Position numbers and translations under genes: made by a program. A DNA stretch of 10,542 nt from the NCBI GenBank assembly GCA_964442325.1, contig CAYTYX010000016.1, forward strand, positions 1-10,542, given 5' to 3'. Under the pieces are notes generated by a model. That model worked only from the letters and a program-made list of their open reading frames with translations, did not search any database and was not told where the DNA came from. This document shows positions 5,410 through 10,542 of the stretch, in pieces. The DNA is from CAYTYX01 sp964442325. GTDB taxonomy: Bacteria; Patescibacteriota; Saccharimonadia; Saccharimonadales; UBA10212. The first letter of the stretch is position 1, and every line of letters begins with the position of its first letter.

Positions 5410-6030
5410 ATGTTAACTAAAGCAAAAGTCGCTCCATTGGCAGCGGAATTTTTGGGTACCGCGACAATCGCTATGGTCGCTCTAGTGTTATCTAATACTA
5501 CAGCCGTATCCTACTTTATCGCCACCAGCGTGGCAGTGACGCTCGGCTTGGTAATCATGCTTTTTGGCATGGCCTCCAGGGCGCACTTTAACCCGGCAAT
5601 TACTTTTGGGGTTTGGGCAGCGCGCAAAATGCCAACACTTAAAGCTATCTCGTATATCGCCGCTCAGTTAATTGGTGGTTTAGCCGCTTGGCAACTTTAC
5701 CAGTACCTGACTGGCCATTCGGTTGCAGCCCAGTCTCAGGCCTGGAATACGCCAATGTGGTTGGCTGAAGTCGTCGGCACGGGTATCTTGGCGCTTGGCG
5801 TTGTGGCAGCTGCCTATCGTAAACTTGACTCTCTTCATGGGGCAATCACTATTGCCGGTGCTTACTTTGCCGGTATTATGATAGCCTCTACAGCCTCAAT
5901 CGGGCTGTTAAACCCCGCGATCGCCCTGGGCCTTCGTGAGTGGAACTCTGTTCATGTGCTTGGTCCGCTGGTCGGCGGTTTGATAGGTGTCAACCTATTT
6001 ATGCTGCTGTTCGAAAACAGCAAAAAATAG
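5410..6030 (+). CDS. MIP family channel (aquaporin/glycerol facilitator-like), short form
   Basis: The 206-residue integral membrane protein should form a pore for water or a small neutral solute. It shows the family pattern: AEFLGT in helix 1 (12-17), six hydrophobic helices (about 10-28, 33-53, 76-99, 115-136, 143-162, 182-201) and two NPA half-helices, HFNPAITFG (59-67) and LLNPAIALG (166-174). Two things are odd. The arginine that normally follows the second NPA and narrows the aromatic/arginine filter is isoleucine (I171). The small residue usually found before the first NPA (SGAHFNPA) is arginine (R58). The protein is also shorter than typical members of 220-280 residues. These changes suggest a wider or altered selectivity, which is inference. 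The start is well supported by AAGGAGG nine bases upstream. It is a single-gene unit with its own promoter and terminator. Confidence 0.9.
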   Translation: MLTKAKVAPLAAEFLGTATIAMVALVLSNTTAVSYFIATSVAVTLGLVIMLFGMASRAHFNPAITFGVWAARKMPTLKAISYIAAQLIGGLAAWQLYQYLTGHSVAAQSQAWNTPMWLAEVVGTGILALGVVAAAYRKLDSLHGAITIAGAYFAGIMIASTASIGLLNPAIALGLREWNSVHVLGPLVGGLIGVNLFMLLFENSKK

Positions 6031-6060
6031 GCCAAGCAGAAAATAAAACTTTTCGCATAA

Positions 6061-6098
6061 ATATCGCGCTCGGAAACCAGGTCGGGCGCGGTATTTTT
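6061..6098 (+). terminator. Strong rho-independent terminator after the aquaporin gene
   Basis: Arms 6061-6072 (ATATCGCGCTCG) and 6083-6094 (CGGGCGCGGTAT) form 12 consecutive pairs with two G-U, around a ten-base loop, followed by a T run to 6098. The T run overlaps the stop codon of the opposing helicase gene (6097-6099), so the hairpin may also stop transcripts coming the other way, though the T tract on that side is poor. Confidence 0.85.
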
Positions 6099-9000
6099 AG
6101 TGCCCGCTTAGCAGATCACTTTCAAATTTTAGAGTGCCTTCAAGCGTCGGTTCGTAGCCGCTAATGTCCGGCAAGTCTAGATTCTTGATGCGCGTCCAGA
6201 CGGCTTCAATAAGCTGGCGCAGGTGTTCGATGTCCTCTGGCGTAGGCGTATAGGCCAGCACCAGCCGCTTGGCGGTGTCGGCCTCGACATAGACCATCTG
6301 GCAGCGTGCCGATTTATATTTGGCAAAGCTAGGGTGTTGGCTGGCCAGCAGCGCGTAGAAAATCAGCTGAAGCCGGTGCCGGTAAGCCTTGAGCGCCTGG
6401 GTTTTATCCGATGTTATCAAACTACTCAGCGGCCGGCCGGTTTTGTAATCGGTTATTACTAGAGCGTCCTCAGCCGTGTCTATCCTATCTAGCTTGCCAC
6501 TGATGATGGCATTCTCCAGGTGTACCGCCTTTAGGTCCTGCTCGGGCAGGCTGCCTTTTGGTAGCTCCAGCTTAAACTCGTTAAATATGCGCTCTAGTGT
6601 CCGTTTACCCTTAGCGTCGTAGCGCTTTAGCTCTGATTTTGGCAAGTTCTCGTCGGCCAGCGTCTTGCTAAAAGATTTCTTAGTCTCGGCCAGGCTGAAC
6701 GCGCCCTTATTGGTAAGTATCTGGGCGGTTTCTAGGGCGCTATGCATGGCTGTGCCAAAGCTGGCACTGGCCGATTTTACCTCTGGCAAACGTAGCAAGT
6801 TGCGCTCCTTAAAATAGGCCGGCCCGCCGCGCTCGATGTCTAAAAAGTTCAACAGATGCGTCACGCTCAGGTTGTAAGTTTCCAGTCGGGCTTTTAGCAT
6901 CTCTTGCTCTACCCCGCCGGCTAGAGTCGGCCAGCGCAAATTCTCTTCTAGTACAGCTACCAGTTTGGGCTTGCTCTCTTCGGTGATTTTTTGGACCTCA
7001 AAGGCGCTTTGCACTATCGGGCTAACGGCCACTTCTTTGCCAGCGTGGTCTTGGTGGTAAGCGCTAATAATAATCGACGATTTTGCCCGGCTGGCGGCCA
7101 CGTATAGCAGCCGCACATAGTCGTCTAAATTATCACCTACTGGTTGCAACGGCAGATTAGCCGGCGGCTTGCGGCTGCCCCGCCTGGGTTGCCAGTTGTC
7201 CTCTACAGCGTCGATTATATAAACTTGGTCAAACTCCAAGCCCTTAGCCTTATGCACGCTCAGCAGCTGTATAGCGTGCGAGCCGGTGATAAACGGCGAC
7301 TCATCGGCCACCACCTTGCCGTTTTGCTTGTTGATTTCGATAAACCTCACCAAATCTTCCAGTGTCGGTTCGCTGCCGCGGGCGAACTCGTGCACCATGG
7401 CTCGTAGTAGCTGGATGGCCGATAGTCCATGGAAGTATTTATTGGCATCGGCCCCGCTCTTGCCGGCAAAATACTCCTTAATTGGCGATGTAAATTTGCC
7501 GGTTGGCCGCAGGCCAATCAGCTGCTCTACCGTCACCGGTAGCGGCTGGGCGGCAGCGGCTTGAGCCAACTCAATAAACCAATTACCTAGGTTGCGTAAC
7601 GGTTCGGATTTAGACGCCAGCAGCGAGCCCAGCCAGTCACCCTCGGCGTGGTTGTTTAGCGCCAACTGCCAGAGTTGTTTTGGCTCAATTCCCCACACCG
7701 GCGCCCGGATTATCTGGTGAATTAGCGCGTTTGAGCTATCTTTATCGCCGGCCTGGATCGCCACCAGTAGCTGCATTAGCAAATACAACTGATTAATAAT
7801 CTCGTGGTCTAGTACATTGCTCTGCTGCTCATAGCGCACCGGTACGTTTAAAGCCTGTAATAGACCGGTCATCCGGATTAGGCTGTCGTGGCGGCGAGCT
7901 AGCACGGCCACACTACGGGCCGGCCGGTAGCCGGCTTTAATTTCGCGGGCAATCTCGCTTAGCTGCAGCTCGCGCGAACTGTAACTGCGGGCCGCAATCT
8001 CGCCTTTGCCCTTGGGCGGGTTTTTGGCCACTAGGTTTTTACTCAGAGACGACTCGGTTTTAACCAGTCGCACCTCGGCTTGTTCTATAACGCGCTTGGC
8101 GCTATCCAGCACCGCTTGACTGGAGCGGTAGTTGTCGGTTAAAACTATAATTTTGGCGGCCGGATAGTTGCGTTTAAAGCCCAGCATATTATTTAGCTCG
8201 GCGCCGTTAAATTTAAAAATTGATTGGTCGTCGTCGCCTACCGCCATCAGGTTTGGCCGGCCATTGGCGCTTTGGTGATCGGCCACCAGGTGGGCCAGCC
8301 GCAGCTGGGCCGGGTTGGTGTCTTGAAACTCGTCAATCATTACGTAGCTATAGCGTTCTTGTACGTCGGCCAAAATTTCCGGGTTTTGCTCCAACTGGGC
8401 AATCACCTCCACTAACATATCGGCGTAGTCGTAAAAGCCGCGCTGGTGGATGGCGTCGCGGTACTGTTCGTAAACTTCGGCCAGCTCGGCCCACCAGTTG
8501 TTGCGCCGTCGCTCCTCAAACATCCCTTTTTTGCCGGCTTCGGTTTGCACCCACCGCTGCTTCCATTTTCCGGTAGCTGTGGTTTTGCCGCTGCCGCTAT
8601 CTTGCTCGATGGCTCGCTCTAAGCTATCAGTTATCACCGTACTTAGTGATGTTAGCGGGTAAACGGTTTTATCAATCGCCTGCACCGGCAGTTTTTTGAT
8701 TTTTGCCGCCAGAGCGTCCAAATTCTTGGCCGATAGCCGTGCGTCCAATATGTCTACTAGCTTTGGTTCGACCTCATCTATATAGGCAAGGTTGCCGGCA
8801 ATGATAGCTCGCAGCTTGTCCGGCGTTAAGCCGGCATCTTTGGCAAGGTTTATGGCGCGTTGGATGTCGCCTAGCAGCGTGTACTGGCCGGCAAACTTGA
8901 GCGCCAGCGGGTTATCTAGCGGCAACTGCGCCACAATCGTTTCAATAATATCCAACTGTACCGATTCGGGCGCCACGCTCAAGCGTGCGGCGTTCCAGAA

Positions 9001-9318
9001 GTAATCTGGGTAAGTGTTCATCACCTCGCCGGCAAAGCTATGAAAGGTTCGCGCCGCTACTTTGGCGCCCTCCGGCCCGGCCAGTTCAATAATGCGCTCT
9101 TTCATATTCACCGCCGCCTTATTGGTAAATGTCAGACACAAAATGTTGGCCGCGCGGGTGTCGGTATTTTTCAAAATGTAAGCTACGCGGGTAGATAGCA
9201 GCTGGGTTTTACCGGTACCCGGCCCGGCCACAACCAGCAGCGGCCCGTCAATTGTCTCTACCGCCCGCTTTTGCTCGGCGTTCAGCTTGGCAAAAGCCGT
9301 TTTAAACTCCTTGTTCAC
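6097..9318 (-). CDS. UvrD/PcrA-type superfamily 1 helicase fused to a RecB-like PD-(D/E)XK nuclease
   Basis: The 1073-residue protein is an ATP-driven 3'-5' DNA helicase with a C-terminal nuclease domain, an AddA/RecB-like layout expected to act in DNA repair and end processing. Helicase motifs in order: Q motif LNAEQKRAV (12-20), Walker A AGPGTGKT (31-38), Ia LTFTNKAA (62-69), II IDEFQDTN (328-335), III GDDDQSIFKFNGA (361-373), IV NYRSS (396-400), V SVHKAKGLEF (687-696), VI RLLYVAASRAK (736-746). The nuclease domain has FGTAMHSALE (H859), SGKLDRID (D944), VITDYKTG (D957, K959) and QLIFYALL (Q984), a complete RecB-family active site. Motif III has DDDQ instead of the usual DPDQ. About 110 residues (185-295) between motifs Ia and II are a long 1B-type insertion. 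No separate addB or recC partner is visible. The start is a GTG at 9318, six bases after an extended -10. Confidence 0.93.
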   Translation of the reverse strand: MNKEFKTAFAKLNAEQKRAVETIDGPLLVVAGPGTGKTQLLSTRVAYILKNTDTRAANILCLTFTNKAAVNMKERIIELAGPEGAKVAARTFHSFAGEVMNTYPDYFWNAARLSVAPESVQLDIIETIVAQLPLDNPLALKFAGQYTLLGDIQRAINLAKDAGLTPDKLRAIIAGNLAYIDEVEPKLVDILDARLSAKNLDALAAKIKKLPVQAIDKTVYPLTSLSTVITDSLERAIEQDSGSGKTTATGKWKQRWVQTEAGKKGMFEERRRNNWWAELAEVYEQYRDAIHQRGFYDYADMLVEVIAQLEQNPEILADVQERYSYVMIDEFQDTNPAQLRLAHLVADHQSANGRPNLMAVGDDDQSIFKFNGAELNNMLGFKRNYPAAKIIVLTDNYRSSQAVLDSAKRVIEQAEVRLVKTESSLSKNLVAKNPPKGKGEIAARSYSSRELQLSEIAREIKAGYRPARSVAVLARRHDSLIRMTGLLQALNVPVRYEQQSNVLDHEIINQLYLLMQLLVAIQAGDKDSSNALIHQIIRAPVWGIEPKQLWQLALNNHAEGDWLGSLLASKSEPLRNLGNWFIELAQAAAAQPLPVTVEQLIGLRPTGKFTSPIKEYFAGKSGADANKYFHGLSAIQLLRAMVHEFARGSEPTLEDLVRFIEINKQNGKVVADESPFITGSHAIQLLSVHKAKGLEFDQVYIIDAVEDNWQPRRGSRKPPANLPLQPVGDNLDDYVRLLYVAASRAKSSIIISAYHQDHAGKEVAVSPIVQSAFEVQKITEESKPKLVAVLEENLRWPTLAGGVEQEMLKARLETYNLSVTHLLNFLDIERGGPAYFKERNLLRLPEVKSASASFGTAMHSALETAQILTNKGAFSLAETKKSFSKTLADENLPKSELKRYDAKGKRTLERIFNEFKLELPKGSLPEQDLKAVHLENAIISGKLDRIDTAEDALVITDYKTGRPLSSLITSDKTQALKAYRHRLQLIFYALLASQHPSFAKYKSARCQMVYVEADTAKRLVLAYTPTPEDIEHLRQLIEAVWTRIKNLDLPDISGYEPTLEGTLKFESDLLSGH

Positions 9319-9324
9319 TTCTCA

Positions 9325-9333
9325 ATTATCGCA
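9325..9333 (-). promoter_or_regulatory. Extended -10 (TGCGATAAT) for a leaderless helicase mRNA starting at GTG
   Basis: The minus strand reads TGC-GATAAT, six bases (TGAGAA), then the GTG start. The layout and the spacer beginning TGAG are almost the same as at the glutaredoxin gene. No ribosome-binding site or -35 box is seen. Confidence 0.55.
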
Positions 9334-9346
9334 CAAACACCCTTTG

Positions 9347-9375
9347 TTGCGTTAACATTACGTTTATGGTAAAAT
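9347..9375 (+). promoter_or_regulatory. Promoter of the XRE regulator gene (TTGCGT-N17-TAAAAT)
   Basis: TTGCGT at 9347-9352 and TAAAAT at 9370-9375 are 17 bases apart, with a TG at 9367-9368 forming an extended -10. The predicted start near 9382 leaves a leader of about 90 bases before the GTG at 9473, the longest leader in the window. I see no clear riboswitch-like fold in it, only two short imperfect palindromes (GGAGACTCC and GGGATTCCC). Confidence 0.6.
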
Positions 9376-9384
9376 ATACGTAAT
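9357..9384. promoter_or_regulatory. Operator-like inverted repeat ATTACGT-N14-ACGTAAT around the XRE -10 box
   Basis: Perfect 7-bp arms at 9357-9363 and 9378-9384 enclose the -10 box of the XRE gene. XRE-family proteins commonly repress their own promoters by binding such dyads, so autoregulation is the simplest reading. The site is about 40 bases from the divergent helicase start and could affect that gene as well. Confidence 0.5.
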
Positions 9385-9472
9385 TCCGTGGAGACTCCCC
9401 GGCAATCTAGGGTGAGATTTGCGGATGTTTGCACCACGCGACAATTTGGAACTCTGAACGAAGGGATTCCCA

Positions 9473-9955
9473 GTGACCAAGAAAGCAAAGAAGGAGTTAG
9501 TGCCAGTCGAAACGATTGGCCAACGCCTCAAGCGCTTGCGCTTGGAACGAGGGCTTTCGCAACGAGAGATGTCTGCACCCGGCGTCAGTTACGCCTATAT
9601 CTCACGGATCGAGGCCGGCACACGCGATCCGTCCGTCAAGGCTCTGCGCAAGCTGGCGGAGAAGCTCGATGTCACTGCCGAGTACCTCGAGACTGGCGTA
9701 GAAGTGAGCCGCGAAGAGCTGGTCGCTCGCGCCCTGATCAAGGGCATCAGCGAAACAGAGCTCTTTGCAACCTCCTTCGTCATCAGCGCTTTACGGAGCG
9801 GTCCTAAGCCAACCGAGCTGGAGCGCCAGCTGCAGCAAGACGAGGTAGTTGCCGAGAAGCTCCGCAAGGAGATCGATCTCCTCCTGCTGCACTACAGCGC
9901 CGAACGGCTCTCTATCCAGAGAATCCGCACGCTCGTCGAAAAGGAACTGTCGTGA
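9473..9955 (+). CDS. XRE-family helix-turn-helix DNA-binding regulator
   Basis: The 160-residue product has an HTH_3 (Cro/C1-type) domain at about 16-70: IGQRLKRLRLERGLSQREM, then SAPGVSYAYISRIEAGTRDP, then VKALRKLAEKLDVTAEYLETG. The two-residue-longer turn (SAPGVS) and the SYAYISRIEAG wording recall a family frequent in high-GC Actinobacteria. Residues 75-160 are helical and charged, suited to dimerisation or a short sensor; no ligand domain is recognised. The GTG start at 9473 has AAGGG seven bases upstream. Codon choice differs from the neighbours: leucine is mostly CTC or CTG and GC-ending codons dominate, while the flanking genes use TTA, TTG and CTA freely. Together with GC-rich hairpins downstream this suggests transfer from a high-GC donor, which is inference. 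Targets are unknown; its own promoter is the best candidate. Confidence 0.88.
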   Translation: MTKKAKKELVPVETIGQRLKRLRLERGLSQREMSAPGVSYAYISRIEAGTRDPSVKALRKLAEKLDVTAEYLETGVEVSREELVARALIKGISETELFATSFVISALRSGPKPTELERQLQQDEVVAEKLRKEIDLLLLHYSAERLSIQRIRTLVEKELS

Positions 9956-10011
9956 TGGGCCGCGCCTGGCGCGGCAAACCAAGGGAGCGGCCCAAAAAGC
10001 CGCTCCCATCA
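9953..10011. repeat. GC-rich double hairpin enclosed by an inverted repeat, after the XRE gene
   Basis: The first hairpin pairs GCCGCGCC (9959-9966) with GGCGCGGC (9968-9975). The second pairs GGGAGCGGC (9983-9991) with GCCGCTCCC (9999-10007) around a seven-base loop. Arms TGATGGG (9953-9959) and CCCATCA (10005-10011) could close the whole block or compete with the second hairpin. The outer arm begins at the XRE stop codon. There is no T tract on the plus strand, so this may be a high-GC style terminator or a small structured RNA element. Confidence 0.6.
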
Positions 10012-10014
10012 TCA

Positions 10015-10039
10015 ACCCTACTTAGGCGTAGGGTCTTTT
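10015..10039 (+). terminator. Rho-independent terminator after the XRE gene
   Basis: ACCCTAC (10015-10021) pairs perfectly with GTAGGGT (10028-10034) over a six-base loop and is followed by CTTTT. It ends two bases before the stop of the convergent gene at 10041. Confidence 0.7.
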
Positions 10040-10040
10040 A

Positions 10041-10542
10041 TTAGCTATAGTTTGTGCGCCGTCCGCGATTTCTATTTCTACGGTGAGTTTTAGAGCGTCT
10101 GCCCACTTTTGGTTTTTGGTCTGGCGTGCCACCGCGCCGGCTATAAATCAATCCGCCAGTCTCTTCTAGTAAATCTCGTACAAATGCACTGCCAGAGGCA
10201 TCATCTAGGGCCAACTCTATATTTTCCTGCAGGCTGCCTACGGCCGTGGCTATGCCTTTAGCTAGCTCGAATGGCAGCTCTTTACCTTCGGTCCGTTCGT
10301 ATAACTCACCTAGCGCTGTGCCGCCCAGATAGCTAGCCAACACCACGTTATTCCTGGAGATTTCGCGGTTTATTCCCTTTAGCTCTTTAGTTTTCAGGTC
10401 GAGCAATATTTTAAGCAGTGACATAGGTGGTCCTTCGCCTGTCGTTATCGCTATGACGTGGCCGGTATAAATGTCCTTTGGTAGTTCCCATACCTCGGCC
10501 GGCAGCGTCCGGCCAACCTCGTTTAAAAATTCACTAAGATCT
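10041..10542 (-). CDS. Unrecognised protein with a very basic C-terminal tail (5' end outside the window)
   Basis: I do not recognise this family. The reading frame is open from the right edge of the window (166 codons visible) to a TAA at 10043-10041. The 39 codons before the ATG at 10424 are in the same frame, contain no stop, and read like protein (for example FLNEVGRTLPAEVWELPKDI), so I treat the gene as continuing past the edge. The alternative is a 127-residue protein starting at that ATG, which has AAGGA six bases upstream. The middle is helical and acidic (IELALDDASGSAFVRDLLEET); the last 30 residues are crowded with Arg and Lys (GRRSKTHRRNRNRGRR), as in nucleic-acid-binding tails. 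It converges on the XRE gene across a terminator. Confidence 0.6.
   Translation of the reverse strand, partial: DLSEFLNEVGRTLPAEVWELPKDIYTGHVIAITTGEGPPMSLLKILLDLKTKELKGINREISRNNVVLASYLGGTALGELYERTEGKELPFELAKGIATAVGSLQENIELALDDASGSAFVRDLLEETGGLIYSRRGGTPDQKPKVGRRSKTHRRNRNRGRRTNYS

Noticed and set aside
8220..8576. Open frame of 118 codons on the plus strand inside the helicase gene
   Set aside because: Shadow of the helicase gene, which has all its motifs on the opposite strand here; the translation is repetitive in Arg, Pro and Gly.
9388..9807. Open frame of 139 codons starting with GTG at 9388 on the plus strand
   Set aside because: It overlaps the XRE gene in another frame, is rich in Arg, Cys and Gln in a way typical of GC-rich shadows, and has no recognisable domain.
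10497..10514. Inverted repeat GGCCGG-N6-CCGGCC
   Set aside because: It lies in coding sequence, and GCCGGC/GGCCGG words are frequent throughout this window, so chance explains it.
1..10542. CRISPR array, tRNA, rRNA, insertion-sequence ends or attachment-site repeats
   Set aside because: I saw no regularly spaced repeats, cloverleaf sequences, transposase genes or long terminal repeats on reading both strands by eye; no computed search was possible.

Overview
The window (10,542 bases) looks like a chromosomal stretch from a bacterium of the Candidate Phyla Radiation, most likely Candidatus Saccharibacteria (TM7) or a close relative. This is an inference, not a database match. It rests on the very compact layout (no gene gap above about 160 bases), roughly balanced base composition, the standard code with TGA as a real stop (the HNH and XRE genes both end in TGA), a UvrD/PcrA-type helicase fused to a RecB-type nuclease domain, and several genes that appear to be transcribed without any 5' leader.

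Layout, left to right. Positions 1-262 (-) hold the N-terminal part of smpB (trans-translation), preceded by a membrane-anchored clan GH-A glycosidase-like protein (267-1430, -). A family 2 glycosyltransferase (1429-2220, +) diverges from it, with both start codons in one CATG. A membrane-anchored staphylococcal-nuclease homologue (2213-2791, -) converges on the glycosyltransferase with an 8-base stop overlap. Next comes a two-gene block on the + strand: a ParB-family protein (2876-4009) and an HNH endonuclease-like protein (4108-5004). Each has its own -35/-10 promoter and GGAGGG ribosome-binding site, separated by a perfect dyad and a terminator. Then come a small glutaredoxin (5006-5272, -), a short aquaporin-family channel with altered pore residues (5410-6030, +) ending at a strong terminator, and a 1073-residue helicase-nuclease (6097-9318, -). 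A GC-richer XRE-family regulator of actinobacterial look follows (9473-9955, +), with a cluster of hairpins and a terminator after it. The 3' part of an unrecognised gene with a very basic tail (10041-10542, -) closes the window.

Two styles of gene start coexist. Four minus-strand genes (smpB, nuclease, glutaredoxin, helicase) have a -10 hexamer exactly six bases before the start codon and no ribosome-binding site, which predicts leaderless mRNAs. The ParB, HNH, aquaporin and XRE genes have -35 boxes, leaders and purine-rich ribosome-binding sites. The most interesting candidates are the ParB/HNH block, which contains a TTGTGA-N6-TCACAA dyad between the genes and an 11-bp perfect hairpin inside the HNH reading frame; the leaderless promoter series; and the XRE gene with an operator-like inverted repeat around its -10. 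I see no tRNA, rRNA, CRISPR array or insertion sequence.
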